From: an uncultured Paracoccaceae bacterium
GTDB lineage: Bacteria; Pseudomonadota; Alphaproteobacteria; Rhodobacterales; Rhodobacteraceae
Assembly (NCBI GenBank): GCA_934500835.1
Contig: CAKSTR010000003.1
Span: 1-64,000, forward strand
DNA: 64,000 nt
Direction: 5' to 3'
Each line of letters opens with the position of its first letter. Positions within the stretch are counted from its first letter, which is position 1. The translations under genes were made by a program, and so were the position numbers. The notes under the pieces were generated by a model. It saw only the letters and a list, made by a program, of their open reading frames with translations. It had not been told where the DNA came from and searched no databases. Of the stretch, positions 17,558 through 27,352 are shown in pieces.

Positions 17558-18214
17558 ATGCTGGATCACCTCATCCTGCCGGTAACGGCCTATGCGCAGA
17601 ACTGCACGATCTTTTTTGACACCGAAACAGGTGAAGCGGCTGTCATCGACCCCGGTGGCGATGTGGCCCGGATCCTGGCTGCGTTGCGTGGCCGGGGACT
17701 GCGCGCGACCGGGATCTGGCTTACCCATGGCCATGTTGATCATGCCGGTGGCGCGATGGATCTGCGGGACGCGCTGAATGGCGTGCCGATCCTTGGCCCA
17801 CATCGGGCAGATGATTGGCTGCTGGCGGGGCTGGAGGAGAAGGCCGCAGGATTGAAAATGCCGGGGGTGCGCAACTGCGTGCCGGACCGCTATCTGCTCG
17901 ATGGTGAAGATCTGCGGTTGGGCTCATGTCATATTCGCGTGCGTCATGTGCCGGGCCATTCCCCTGGACATGTCGTGTTCCATGCGGCCGAAGCAGGGGT
18001 CATACAGGTCGGAGATCTGATCACCTGCGACGGCCCCGGGCGCGGCGATCTGCCGGGAAGCGACCCGGTGGCACTGATTGCCGCCATACGCAACACGCTG
18101 CTGCCCCTGCCTGATGATCTGTTCCTGATCTGCGGACATGGTCCTGCCGGGCCGCTGGCGCGCGCGCGACCGTGGATCAAGGCACTGGCGGCGGAGGACG
18201 CAGAACGGCAATGA
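17558..18214 (+). CDS. Metallo-beta-lactamase-fold hydrolase (glyoxalase II-like)
   Basis: This 218-residue protein has the THGHVDHAGG metal motif (HxHxDH, about residues 56-65), then VPGHSPGH, GDLI and a final CGHGP, matching short glyoxalase II/YcbL-type hydrolases with a full di-metal site. It would hydrolyse a thioester or similar ester in the cytoplasm; there is no signal peptide. It sits 15 bp after the degenerate SDR gene and precedes the binding-protein gene by 174 bp. Confidence 0.85.
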   Translation: MLDHLILPVTAYAQNCTIFFDTETGEAAVIDPGGDVARILAALRGRGLRATGIWLTHGHVDHAGGAMDLRDALNGVPILGPHRADDWLLAGLEEKAAGLKMPGVRNCVPDRYLLDGEDLRLGSCHIRVRHVPGHSPGHVVFHAAEAGVIQVGDLITCDGPGRGDLPGSDPVALIAAIRNTLLPLPDDLFLICGHGPAGPLARARPWIKALAAEDAERQ

Positions 18215-18388
18215 ATCCATAGGATCTTTATGGTTTTTGCCTGCAAGTTCACATGCAAAGCTGATGCCGAAAGACGTGGCACTGAAGCGGTGTGGTCCGC
18301 CCACACTGCAGGGAAAACTCGCGAATACTGAACAACAACAATAAGATAAGATGACGCTGCGTGCGCATCTCAGCTGATGGGGATTGTG

Positions 18389-19993
18389 ATGAAGTCGGAA
18401 ACCAACGTATTCTCGCGGCCGCTGCATCCGGCTGGCTCTGATCGAACGGGCGGCATGGGGCGCCGCGGGTTCATCGGCGGCGGCCTTCTGGCGGGTGCCA
18501 CGATCGCTGGCGGCATCCTGCTGGGAGCGCCGGGGAAGGCCCGTGCCGAGACGCTGACCCCGCGGCGCGGCGGGCGCATCCGTTATGCGCATGACTCTTC
18601 GGGCCCGGCGGATACGTTCGATCCAGTCCGCGCGACCTCCAACGTCGATTTCACCCGGATGCGGACCGTCTACAATTCGCTCTTCCGCCTCAATGACCGA
18701 CTGGAGGCGACGCCCGAACTTGCGACGGAGTTCTCGGTCAGCTCTGACGGTCTGACCTACAGGTTCAAGCTGCGCGAAGGCGTCGAGTTCCACGACGGCA
18801 AACCGCTGACGGCCGAGGATGTCGTCTTCTCGATGATGCTGCATGTCGGAGAGACGACCACATCGATCGTCAAGGCGCTGGTTGCCAATGTCGCTGGCTG
18901 GTCCGTGGTCGATGCCACGACCGTCGAAGCAAAGCTGACCACCCCCAATATCGACTTTCCGACCATTCTTGCGACCTTCCATTTCAAAATCGTGCAGGCG
19001 GGTACCACCGATTTCACCAAGCCGGTCGGCACCGGGCCGTTCCGGGTGGTGGAATTCTCGCCCGGCGTCCGGTCGGTCAGCCAGCGGTTCGAGAATTACT
19101 GGGGTGATGGCCCCTATGTTGACGAAATCGAGATATTTTCGATCCAGGACGCCAGCTCGCGTGCCAATGCGCTGATTTCCGGGCAGGTCGAGATCATCGG
19201 CAATGTCGATGCCCAGACCGCCCTGCTGATCGATGCGGCGCCGGGCGTCGTGCTGAATTCGCTCCCGACGGCATCGTTCCCGGCGCTGGATATCCGCCGT
19301 GACCGCGGCATCGGCACCAGTGTCGATTTCCGCAAGGGAATCCAGCATCTGCTGAACCGCGAGCAGATCGTCAGCGGGGTCTTCCGCGGCAAAGCGGTGA
19401 TCGCGGGCGACCATCCTATCGGCAGTGCCTATGGCGCCGATGCGGCCGATGTGGGCATTCCTGCGTTCGATCCCGATCTGGCCAAGCACCATTTCGCGAA
19501 AGCCGGGGTGGAGGGCTTTGCGGTGCATGTCGCCCCGATCAATCAGGGCATGGTCGAGATCTGTCTTATGTTGCAGAACGAGGCGCGCAAGATCGGTCTG
19601 CCGATCGAGGTGAACCGCGTGCCCAGCGATGGTTATTGGGCATCGGTCTGGGGCAAGGAGGATGTAACCGTCACCCGCTTCAACATGCGGCCTGCGGCGT
19701 CGTTGTTCTATGGGTTGGCCTATGCCACGGGCGGGGCCTGGAACAAGGCGATGTGGTCGAACGAGCGCATGGACCAGCTGATCCGTGACATTCCCGGCGA
19801 AAAAGACGCTGCCCTGCGCCATGAGATGCACCGCGAGGCGCAGACCCTGATACAGCAGGAATCCGGCCATATAATCCCGGCTTTCGTCAACAATCTTGAT
19901 GCCCAGTCCGAAAAGGTTCAGGGCATGACCGCCATACCCCTGTCCCCCGTGGGCGGCTGCGAGTGGCCCGAGTTCGTGTGGCTGTCAGAGTGA
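18389..19993 (+). CDS. Peptide-type ABC transporter substrate-binding protein (DppA-like, Tat-exported)
   Basis: This 534-residue periplasmic binding protein belongs to solute-binding family 5. It has a twin-arginine signal (GRRGFIGGG, about residue 26) with a hydrophobic core and KARAE cleavage site, then family features such as YRFKLREGVEFHDGKPLTAEDV. I chose the ATG at 18389, spaced eight bases from ATGGGG; 18377 is an alternative. It is the probable receptor for the permeases and ATPase encoded leftward at 7135-10783, which lack their own. Its GTGA overlap with the cyclase gene links transport to hydrolysis. Confidence 0.9.
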   Translation: MKSETNVFSRPLHPAGSDRTGGMGRRGFIGGGLLAGATIAGGILLGAPGKARAETLTPRRGGRIRYAHDSSGPADTFDPVRATSNVDFTRMRTVYNSLFRLNDRLEATPELATEFSVSSDGLTYRFKLREGVEFHDGKPLTAEDVVFSMMLHVGETTTSIVKALVANVAGWSVVDATTVEAKLTTPNIDFPTILATFHFKIVQAGTTDFTKPVGTGPFRVVEFSPGVRSVSQRFENYWGDGPYVDEIEIFSIQDASSRANALISGQVEIIGNVDAQTALLIDAAPGVVLNSLPTASFPALDIRRDRGIGTSVDFRKGIQHLLNREQIVSGVFRGKAVIAGDHPIGSAYGADAADVGIPAFDPDLAKHHFAKAGVEGFAVHVAPINQGMVEICLMLQNEARKIGLPIEVNRVPSDGYWASVWGKEDVTVTRFNMRPAASLFYGLAYATGGAWNKAMWSNERMDQLIRDIPGEKDAALRHEMHREAQTLIQQESGHIIPAFVNNLDAQSEKVQGMTAIPLSPVGGCEWPEFVWLSE

Positions 19994-20790
19994 GCAGCCT
20001 GCTTTCGGCACTTGGCGGTGCCTTGAGGCATGGCCGTATCCAGGTCATCGATCTGACCAAGCCCTTGAGTTCCGAAACGCCGATGGTCAAGCTGGGTCCG
20101 GGATTGGCAGGATCAAGGCCTTTCACCTTGACCGAGACCTCTCGCTATGACGCGAGAGGTCCAAGCTGGTATCGCAACGACTTCGCATGCGGGGAGCACA
20201 CCGGCACGCATTTCGATGCGCCGGTGCACTGGATCACCGGGCGCGATTTGCCCTGTGGCAGCGTTGATCTGGTGCCGACCGGCCGCATGATCGCGCCGGT
20301 GGTGGTAATAAACTGCGCGGCGCAGGTCGCGCAGGATCCCGACCATCTGCTCGAACCCGGCGCGATCCGCGACTGGGAAGACCTGCACGGGCGCATTCCT
20401 GCAGGCGCATGGGTTCTGATGCGGTCCGACTGGTCAAAGAAGCTGGAAGTCGACAGCTACCTGAACATCCGCGAGGACGGACCCCACACCCCAGGCCCTT
20501 CCGCCGCGGCGGTGCGCTTCCTGTTGGAAGAGCGCGACATTCTGGGCTTTGGCAGCGAGGTGGTTGGAACCGATGCGGGACAGGCCGGCCGTTTTGATCC
20601 ACCGTATCCCGCGCACCATTTGCTGCTTGGCGCAGACCGTTACGGTCTGGCGGGTCTGTGCAATCTGGACCTCTTGCCCGTCACAGGCGCGATGCTGATC
20701 ACCGCGCCGCTGAAAATCGCTGGCGGATCCGGCAGCCCGTTGCGGGTGCTGGCCCTGGCCGAGCGGCCTTTGGGTGATCCCGGACAGTGA
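19990..20790 (+). CDS. Cyclase-family metal-dependent hydrolase (kynurenine formamidase-like)
   Basis: This 266-residue protein carries the family metal motif HTGTHFDAPVHW (about residues 74-85) and the typical opening QVIDLTKPLS. Members hydrolyse amides, formamides or lactones, for example N-formylkynurenine or isatin. I chose the GTG at 19990, which overlaps the binding-protein stop. Translation coupling to the binding protein suggests that it acts on the imported ligand. All His/Asp ligands of the motif are present. Confidence 0.88.
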   Translation: MSSLLSALGGALRHGRIQVIDLTKPLSSETPMVKLGPGLAGSRPFTLTETSRYDARGPSWYRNDFACGEHTGTHFDAPVHWITGRDLPCGSVDLVPTGRMIAPVVVINCAAQVAQDPDHLLEPGAIRDWEDLHGRIPAGAWVLMRSDWSKKLEVDSYLNIREDGPHTPGPSAAAVRFLLEERDILGFGSEVVGTDAGQAGRFDPPYPAHHLLLGADRYGLAGLCNLDLLPVTGAMLITAPLKIAGGSGSPLRVLALAERPLGDPGQ

Positions 20791-21015
20791 TCGCACATGC
20801 GTGCATGACATGGCCATGGATGACGAAACCGAACGGAAGTTCGATAGGCAGGTATTGGCGCGGCCCACTATCGCGAACGACAGCCTTTACGATGCTCCAA
20901 TCGGTCGCGCCATCAGATTTCGACTGATCGGGGACGGAATGTTGGCTAGGACGGCGACGCTTGACCTCTGCGAAGGCCGCCTTGCCGGGATGGATATCTA
21001 GTTAAAGGAAACACA

Positions 21016-21231
21016 ATGCCGAATGTAACAATCGACACCCTCGTCGGAAAGACCCCCGAGCAAAAGCAGCAGTTGGTGGATGAACTTATGGTCGCCTTCG
21101 AGGCCATCGGTGTGCGCCGCCAAAGCGTGACGGTGGTCTTTCACGATATCGCCTTCGACAACTTCTTTCTCGGCAACGAGAACATGAATGCCTATCAGGC
21201 CCGGCGGCGCGCCGAGGAAGGCGGTTCATGA
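21016..21231 (+). CDS. Tautomerase-family protein (4-oxalocrotonate tautomerase-like)
   Basis: This 71-residue protein begins MPNVTIDTL, giving the N-terminal Pro that is the catalytic base after Met removal. The length and the QKQQLVDELMVAFEAIGV helix fit the 4-OT family, which converts enols to ketones. A clear AAAGGAAA ribosome site precedes the ATG. It overlaps the next gene by ATGA and lies 225 bp after the cyclase gene. The substrate is unknown; the CatC-like protein upstream also suggests unsaturated acid or lactone chemistry. Confidence 0.85.
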   Translation: MPNVTIDTLVGKTPEQKQQLVDELMVAFEAIGVRRQSVTVVFHDIAFDNFFLGNENMNAYQARRRAEEGGS

Positions 21232-22496
21232 TCGAACATTCGACGGCCGAATGCGACGTTCTTGTGATCGGCGGAGGGATCCACGGGACATTCATCGCGC
21301 GGGAACTGGCGGCGGCGGGCTACGCGGTGGTGTTGGCAGAACAGGGTGATTTCGGAGGGGGCGCAACGGGCCGGTCAAGCGGCATTCTCAATAACGGGCT
21401 TGTTTTCTTCGAAAGTGGCGCGGTTTCACTGCGAAGCCTTCTGCTCAACCCGTCGCGGCTTGGCTACACGATCCGGGCGATTTCGCGCTATCAGGAGGCG
21501 CGCCGGGAAATGACTCGGAAGGCGGGCGAACGGATCCGGCCGTTCAAGGCCTATCTGCCCGTGTATCGACATCGGGGGCCGAGCCGGTGGAAGATCGTGC
21601 TTGGGATCTGGCTCATCAGGCTTCTGTCCAGCCGTGCGGCACCTGCGCGCTTTCGCTGTATCCAAGGCATAGCCCTGCGGGATGATCCCCGTTTCCGCGA
21701 CCTTGCCGATTCAGAGAACCTGGCCTGCGTGTATGAGTTCGATGAATATTACTACGATACGGCCCAGGAAATGGCACGCGACAACGCCGCCGGGGCCGCG
21801 AACTTCGGGGCGTATGTGCTTGCTTCAACCGGGGTGCGCGGCCTCCGCAGAGCGGGTGAAAGATGGAAGGCCGAACTGTCGTCACGAACCGGCGGCGGGC
21901 TGGAGGTCAGCGCGAAGGCGGTGGTGAATGCCAGCGGCCCGTGGATCGACGACGTCTTCGAACTTCTTGAAAACCCGCCGGAAGCAAAGATCGACAAGCG
22001 GAAGGGCACCCATATCAGCGTCAGGTTGCCGGAGGCCTGGCGCGGAAGCGGTGTCTACCTTGTCACCCCGTGTGGCAAGAGCCGCTTCATACTGCCGCGG
22101 GGGGAGGATCATATTTTCGGGGTGACGAATACACCGTTCAGCGGTGATCCCGCGACCGCGCAACCTACCGAAGACGAGATAGCGTCGCTCGTCGCCCAAC
22201 TCAACGAAGTGCTGCCCAATCTCGGCCTCACGCCTTCTAGGGTCTCCTATGCCTGGTCGGGTGTTCGACCCGCCACCCGGCTGGCCCATTCGGCCGACGG
22301 GAAACAAGTTCATTCTGGCCTGCACAGGCTATGGCACCTATCCGGCGAAGGGTTGCCAAACATGTATGCGGTTACGGGTGCGTCGATAGGCAGCCAGTTC
22401 GCTGTCGCCCGCGAGGTACTGAAGCATATCACACTGGAACTCGGCAGGCGGCAGGCCAGCGCCGCCAGGAACCACACTGGCGACCCCCAACACTAA
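21228..22496 (+). CDS. FAD-dependent oxidoreductase of the glycerol-3-phosphate dehydrogenase (GlpD) type
   Basis: This 422-residue protein has an N-terminal FAD-binding motif (VLVIGGGIHGTFIARELAAAG, cited by its core GGGIHGT near residue 15), the GlpD-like ATGRSSGILNNGL segment and PRGEDHIFGVTNTPF in the substrate domain. It is shorter than E. coli GlpD (about 500 residues) and lacks most of the C-terminal helical domain. It probably oxidises a hydroxy or amino group with electrons passed to quinone or oxygen. It is translationally coupled to the tautomerase gene and ends this cluster. Confidence 0.85.
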   Translation: MIEHSTAECDVLVIGGGIHGTFIARELAAAGYAVVLAEQGDFGGGATGRSSGILNNGLVFFESGAVSLRSLLLNPSRLGYTIRAISRYQEARREMTRKAGERIRPFKAYLPVYRHRGPSRWKIVLGIWLIRLLSSRAAPARFRCIQGIALRDDPRFRDLADSENLACVYEFDEYYYDTAQEMARDNAAGAANFGAYVLASTGVRGLRRAGERWKAELSSRTGGGLEVSAKAVVNASGPWIDDVFELLENPPEAKIDKRKGTHISVRLPEAWRGSGVYLVTPCGKSRFILPRGEDHIFGVTNTPFSGDPATAQPTEDEIASLVAQLNEVLPNLGLTPSRVSYAWSGVRPATRLAHSADGKQVHSGLHRLWHLSGEGLPNMYAVTGASIGSQFAVAREVLKHITLELGRRQASAARNHTGDPQH

Positions 22497-22785
22497 GGGG
22501 AGGCGCATCAACGTCTTGGCGCATCAGCGTCATCGGACTTTCTCCCCCGCTGCCGATGCCGTCGCCCCTCGCAAGGCAAGAAAGACCGCCTGTGCAGTCG
22601 GGGCGGCGTCACCAATGATCTGCGCAAGCTCTTGGAACAGGTGCCCAAAGAAATCTGCGCCTCACTGGCGTCCTCACCTCAAGCGAGTGCGGCCCGCCAC
22701 CGGGATCGGCGCCTCCCGCTGAAACGACCTGCCACTTTGTCCTAGGTCAAAGACGTCCTCCCGACCTGACGCCTATCCTTGCGCC
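22497..22785 (+). promoter_or_regulatory. nos operon upstream region with FNR/NnrR-like box (22737-22750)
   Basis: This 289-bp gap has no convincing gene. At 22737-22750 is TTGTCCTAGGTCAA, a 14-bp near-palindrome of the TTG-N8-CAA type bound by FNR/CRP-family regulators such as FnrP, NNR or NnrR. Its centre is about 42 bp before the first ATG of nosC, so a class II promoter would start transcription almost at that ATG. The real nosC start may therefore be the ATG at 22819, or the message is leaderless. Confidence 0.65.
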
Positions 22786-23175
22786 ATGGTCTGCCGGATA
22801 TCCCTTCTCTGCCTTCGCATGGCCGCCACACTTCTGGCGGTGCTGGGCTTTCTGGCCTCGGCGCAGGTGAAGGCCGCGATGCCCTTTTCCGGGCCGCTGA
22901 TGGCTGTCGAGATCTGCCATGATGACCAGGTCCTGACCATCTGGGTCGATGCGGATGGGAATGAGCATCCCGCACCACATGACTGCCGGAACTGCGATCT
23001 CTGCGGGGGCGCGGCGCCGGTTCTGCCTGTTTTTTCCGCCAGCCCTAACTTGCAAACAGCCGCGCGGCGCCTGGTTTCGGTGTCCCTTCGCAGCCCTGGC
23101 GCCACGCGTCCTGATTATATGATCCCGCCCCTTCGTGGGCCCCCCTCCCATCACAACCGGATAGCCAGCGCATGA
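22786..23175 (+). CDS. nosC: NosC, small CxxCxxC protein preceding nosR
   Basis: This 129-residue protein has an N-terminal hydrophobic segment (LLAVLGFLASAQ) consistent with a signal peptide or anchor, then a DCRNCDLCGG motif (Cys at about residues 67, 70 and 73), followed by a Pro-rich tail. Paracoccus nos operons begin with nosC, a gene of unknown function encoding a small CxxCxxC protein, which fits both motif and position. The start is uncertain: 22786 as given, or 22819. It overlaps nosR by ATGA. A redox or copper-binding role in N2OR maturation is inference. Confidence 0.75.
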   Translation: MVCRISLLCLRMAATLLAVLGFLASAQVKAAMPFSGPLMAVEICHDDQVLTIWVDADGNEHPAPHDCRNCDLCGGAAPVLPVFSASPNLQTAARRLVSVSLRSPGATRPDYMIPPLRGPPSHHNRIASA

Positions 23176-25391
23176 CCGCCAGCCTGCCGATAACCCGCCT
23201 TTGCCTAGCGCTAGTGGCCTTTCTCCTGCTGTTGACCGGGCAGGCGAACGCACAGACCGTGCTGGAAAAACTGCTGCCCGAGCAGAGCGCCGCCGATCTG
23301 GTTGTCGGCGCCGATGCCTTTGGCCCTCCCCGCACCGATCTGGCGGTGGCTCCGGTGCTGAAAGGCGGGGAAACCATCGGATGGGCCTTCGTCACTTCGG
23401 ATTTCGTCGGCACCACCGGCTATTCCGGCAAGCCGATCCATACGCTGGTTGCGGTTGACGAGAGCGCCAGGATCATCGGACTGAAACTGGTCAAGCATTC
23501 CGAACCGATCGTTCTGATCGGCATCCCCGAGGCAAAGATCCGCGCCATGGTCGAGGGCTATCTCGGCCTTGATCTGGTGGCCGAGGCGAAATCGGGCGGC
23601 ACCGGGCACGAGGTCGAGATCATCTCGGGCGCGACGGTGACGGTGATGGTGATCGACGATTCGATCATCCGCTCGGGGCTGAAAGTGGCGCGGGGGCTGG
23701 GGCTTGGCGGCCTCGCGCCCGAAGCTGCCGCGCAGGGGCCGCAATTCGAGATCAACCCCGATGCCGAAGTGCCCACCAGTTGGGCAGAGATGGAGGGCGA
23801 CGGCACGCTACGGCGCCTTTCGCTGGATGTGGGCCAGATCAACGCCGCCTTTGCCGCGAACGCCGATCCGCGCGCAGGCGAACGCCCCCTGACCGAAGCC
23901 CCCGCCACCACCTTCATCGAGATGCAGGCGGCGCTGGTCTCGGTTCCCGCCATCGGTGAGGCGCTGCTCGGTGATGCCGCCGAGATGAACCTGAAAAACT
24001 GGCTGGGCGAGGGCGATCACGCGGTGGCCATCGTCGGGCGCGGCATCTACAGCTTCAAGGGGTCTGGCTATGTGCGCGGTGGGATCTTCGACCGGATCGT
24101 GCTGATCCAGGACGATGTTTCAGTGCGCTTCCGCGACCGCGACCATCAACGCATCAATGCGATCACCGCGGATGGCGCGCCGGAATTTGCCGAGATGGAC
24201 CTGTTCCGCATCCCCGCAGACTCGGGCTTCGATGCGACGAAACCGTTCCGCATCCAGCTTCTGGTGCAGCGCGCCGTCGGGCCGGTGGACAAGGTGTTCC
24301 AGACCTTCGATCTAGGCTATCAGCTGCCACCCCAATATCTGCGCAGCCTTGCGCCTGCTGCTCCGCCGCCCGAAGTGGTGCAGATCGCCAGTCAGGATGA
24401 GGCCGCAGCGCAATCCGATCTCTGGAAGCGGATCTGGCTGTCGTCAAAACTGGAAATCGCTGGCCTGGGCGTGATGCTGGTGGTGCTGACCGGGGTGTTC
24501 TTCTTCCAAGGCTTCGCCGTCCGGAACGAGCGCCGGTTCTACATCTTCCGTATGGGGTTCCTGACGGTCACACTGGTCTTTCTGGGCTGGTATGCCAATG
24601 CGCAATTGTCGGTCGTCAACCTGATGGCGCTGTTCGCCAGCCTGACGAACGGGTTCAGCTGGCAGGCCTTCCTCCTCAGCCCGCTGACCTTCATCCTGTG
24701 GTTCGCCGTGGCTGCCTCGCTTCTGTTCTGGGGGCGCGGTGCCTATTGTGGCTGGCTGTGCCCCTTTGGCGCACTGCAAGAGTTGACGAACCAGATCGCG
24801 CGAAAGCTGAAGATCCCGCAATGGACCCTGCCCTGGGGCCTGCATGAACGCCTCTGGCCGATCAAATACATGATCTTCCTCGGCCTGTTCGGGGTTTCCC
24901 TGATAAGCATCGATCAGGCTGAACACCTGGCCGAAGTGGAGCCGTTCAAGACCGCGATCATCCTGAAGTTCATCCGCGCCTGGCCCTTCGTCGCCTATGC
25001 GGCGGCACTGCTGATCGCCGGGTTGTTCGTTGAACGCTTTTACTGCCGCTATCTCTGCCCGCTGGGTGCGGCACTGGCGATCCCGGCACGGCTCAGGATG
25101 TTCGACTGGCTGAAGCGCTACCATGAATGCGGCAGCCCCTGTCAGACCTGCGCCAAACAATGCCCGGTGCAATCGATCCACCCGACTGGTGAGATCAACC
25201 CGAATGAATGCATCAACTGCCTTCATTGCCAGGTGCTCTACCAGTCGGAAACCACCTGCCCCGTCGTCATCAAAAAGCTGAAACGGCGGGAAAAAATCTC
25301 GGAAAGCATGCCTCCGAACCTTGGGGTGAAGTTGGGAATGCCGCCTGCCGGCCACCCCAATGCCGCCCGCACAACTCCTTCTGAAATCTGA
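23172..25391 (+). CDS. nosR: NosR, membrane flavo-iron-sulfur protein for N2O reduction
   Basis: This 739-residue protein is needed for electron supply to NosZ. After a signal-like N-terminus comes a periplasmic FMN-binding domain with the flavinylation motif SGATVTV (Thr about residue 155). Several transmembrane helices then carry cytoplasmic CGWLCPFG (about 526) and CRYLCPLG (about 625) motifs. The C-terminal ferredoxin-like part has [13 protein letters not shown] (about 653) and CINCLHCQ for two [4Fe-4S] clusters. All features of a full NosR are intact. The covalent FMN is expected to be attached by the NosX/ApbE protein of the same operon. Confidence 0.97.
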   Translation: MTASLPITRLCLALVAFLLLLTGQANAQTVLEKLLPEQSAADLVVGADAFGPPRTDLAVAPVLKGGETIGWAFVTSDFVGTTGYSGKPIHTLVAVDESARIIGLKLVKHSEPIVLIGIPEAKIRAMVEGYLGLDLVAEAKSGGTGHEVEIISGATVTVMVIDDSIIRSGLKVARGLGLGGLAPEAAAQGPQFEINPDAEVPTSWAEMEGDGTLRRLSLDVGQINAAFAANADPRAGERPLTEAPATTFIEMQAALVSVPAIGEALLGDAAEMNLKNWLGEGDHAVAIVGRGIYSFKGSGYVRGGIFDRIVLIQDDVSVRFRDRDHQRINAITADGAPEFAEMDLFRIPADSGFDATKPFRIQLLVQRAVGPVDKVFQTFDLGYQLPPQYLRSLAPAAPPPEVVQIASQDEAAAQSDLWKRIWLSSKLEIAGLGVMLVVLTGVFFFQGFAVRNERRFYIFRMGFLTVTLVFLGWYANAQLSVVNLMALFASLTNGFSWQAFLLSPLTFILWFAVAASLLFWGRGAYCGWLCPFGALQELTNQIARKLKIPQWTLPWGLHERLWPIKYMIFLGLFGVSLISIDQAEHLAEVEPFKTAIILKFIRAWPFVAYAAALLIAGLFVERFYCRYLCPLGAALAIPARLRMFDWLKRYHECGSPCQTCAKQCPVQSIHPTGEINPNECINCLHCQVLYQSETTCPVVIKKLKRREKISESMPPNLGVKLGMPPAGHPNAARTTPSEI

Positions 25392-25408
25392 TCCAAAGGA
25401 ATCCGATC

Positions 25409-27349
25409 ATGGATAAGCAAGACACCAAAGGTCTGAGCCGCCGCTCGCTGTTCGGCGCGACCGCTGGAAGCGTGGCGCTGGCGGGCTCGCTGCCCGGACG
25501 GCTGGCGCTTGGCTTTGGCGGCCTCGGTGCTGCCACGGTTGCAAGCTCCGGCGTTGCATTGGCCGCAAGCGCGGATGGCGGCGTGGCCCCCGGCCAGTTG
25601 GACGATTACTACGGCTTCTGGTCCTCGGGTCAGGCCGGCGAATTGCGCATCCTTGGCGTCCCTTCCATGCGCGAGCTGATGCGGGTGCCGGTCTTCAACC
25701 GATGTTCGGCCACCGGCTGGGGGCAGACCGATGAATCGATCCGCATCCATCAGCGGACGATGAGCGAGAAGACCCGCAAACAGCTTGCTGCCAATGGCAA
25801 GAAGATCCACGACAACGGCGACTTGCACCACGTCCATATGTCCTTCACCGAAGGAAAATACGACGGCCGCTATCTGTTCATGAACGACAAGGCCAATACC
25901 CGCGTCGCCCGCGTGCGCTGCGACGTGATGAAGACGGATGCCATTCTGGAGATCCCGAATGCCAAGGGCATCCACGGTCTGCGCCCGCAGAAATGGCCGC
26001 GCTCGAACTATGTCTTCTGCAATGGCGAGGACGAGGCGCCGCTGATCAACGACGGATCGACCATGCGCGATGTGTCGACCTATGTGAACATCTTCACCGC
26101 TGTCGATGCCGATGCCTGGCAGGTGGCCTGGCAGGTGCAGGTCACGGGTAACCTTGACAACTGCGACGCCGATTACACCGGAAAATGGGCCTTCTCGACC
26201 AGCTACAACTCGGAAATGGGCATGACGCTGGCCGAGATGACCGAGGCCGAGATGGACCATGTGGTCGTCTTCAACGTCGAGGAAATCGAAAAGGCCATCG
26301 CGGCCGGTCAGTTTGAAGAGATCAATGGGGTCAAGGTCGTTGACGGGCGCAAAGAGGCCAAGTCCCTCTTCACCCGCTATATCCCGATCGCCAACAACCC
26401 GCACGGCTGCAACATGGCGCCGGACCAAAAGCACCTTTGCATCGCGGGCAAGCTGTCGCCCACGGTCACGGTGCTGGACATCACCAAGTTCGACGCGATC
26501 TTCTATGAAAACGCCGATCCGCGTTCCGCCGTTGTGGCCGAACCGGAACTGGGCCTTGGCCCGCTGCACACCGCTTTTGACGGGCGCGGCAATGCCTATA
26601 CCTCGCTCTTCCTCGACAGCCAGGTGGTGAAGTGGAATATCGAGGACGCCATCCGCGCCTATGCCGGCGAGAAAATCGATCCGATCAAGCACAAGCTGGA
26701 TGTGCATTACCAGCCCGGCCACCTGAAAACGGTGATGGGCGAGACGCTGGACGCCGCCAATGACTGGCTGGTCTGCCTGTGCAAGTTCTCGAAGGACCGC
26801 TTCCTCAATGTGGGGCCGTTGAAAGCCGAGAATGACCAGCTGATCGACATCTCGGGCGATGAGATGAAGCTGGTGCATGACGGCCCGACCTTCGCCGAGC
26901 CGCATGACGCGATTGCCGTGCATCCCTCGATCATGTCGGGGATCAAATCGGTCTGGGAACGCCAGGACCGGATGTGGGCCGAGACCCGCAAACAGGCCGA
27001 AGCCGATGGCATCAACCTCGACGACTGGTGCGATACGGTGATCCGCGACGGCAACAAGGTGCGGGTCTATATGTCCTCGGTCGCGCCTTCCTTCTCGCTG
27101 GAGGAGTTCACCGTCACCGAGGGGGACGAGGTTACGGTCATCATCACCAATATGGATGAGATCGACGACCTGACCCACGGCTTCACCATGGGCAATCATG
27201 GCGTGGCAATGGAAATCGGGCCGCAGCAGACCTCTTCCGTCACCTTCGTCGCGGCCAATGCCGGGGTCTACTGGTATTACTGCCAGTGGTTCTGCCACGC
27301 ACTGCACATGGAAATGCGCGGCCGGATGTTCGTTGAGCCGAAGGCCTGA
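25409..27349 (+). CDS. nosZ: NosZ, nitrous oxide reductase (clade I, Tat-exported)
   Basis: This 646-residue periplasmic enzyme reduces N2O to N2, the last step of denitrification. The long N-terminal signal contains the twin-arginine SRRSLFGAT (RR at 11-12), defining the clade I type. The beta-propeller CuZ site includes DLHHVHMSF (about residues 137-145), with other His ligands such as NNPHGCNM. The C-terminal cupredoxin domain has the CuA motif [12 protein letters not shown] (Cys 625 and 629). An AAAGGAA ribosome site precedes the ATG. Length and motifs are complete, so a functional enzyme is expected. Confidence 0.98.
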   Translation: MDKQDTKGLSRRSLFGATAGSVALAGSLPGRLALGFGGLGAATVASSGVALAASADGGVAPGQLDDYYGFWSSGQAGELRILGVPSMRELMRVPVFNRCSATGWGQTDESIRIHQRTMSEKTRKQLAANGKKIHDNGDLHHVHMSFTEGKYDGRYLFMNDKANTRVARVRCDVMKTDAILEIPNAKGIHGLRPQKWPRSNYVFCNGEDEAPLINDGSTMRDVSTYVNIFTAVDADAWQVAWQVQVTGNLDNCDADYTGKWAFSTSYNSEMGMTLAEMTEAEMDHVVVFNVEEIEKAIAAGQFEEINGVKVVDGRKEAKSLFTRYIPIANNPHGCNMAPDQKHLCIAGKLSPTVTVLDITKFDAIFYENADPRSAVVAEPELGLGPLHTAFDGRGNAYTSLFLDSQVVKWNIEDAIRAYAGEKIDPIKHKLDVHYQPGHLKTVMGETLDAANDWLVCLCKFSKDRFLNVGPLKAENDQLIDISGDEMKLVHDGPTFAEPHDAIAVHPSIMSGIKSVWERQDRMWAETRKQAEADGINLDDWCDTVIRDGNKVRVYMSSVAPSFSLEEFTVTEGDEVTVIITNMDEIDDLTHGFTMGNHGVAMEIGPQQTSSVTFVAANAGVYWYYCQWFCHALHMEMRGRMFVEPKA

Positions 27350-27352
27350 ACC

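Noticed and set aside
20774..21001. Possible 63-75 residue protein between the cyclase and tautomerase genes
   Set aside because: There is no ribosome site or recognisable motif, and the longer version overlaps the cyclase gene. It could be real, but the sequence does not support it.
22516..22722. Short open frames between the GlpD-like gene and nosC
   Set aside because: They have no start signals and no family resemblance; the region is better explained as nos upstream DNA.
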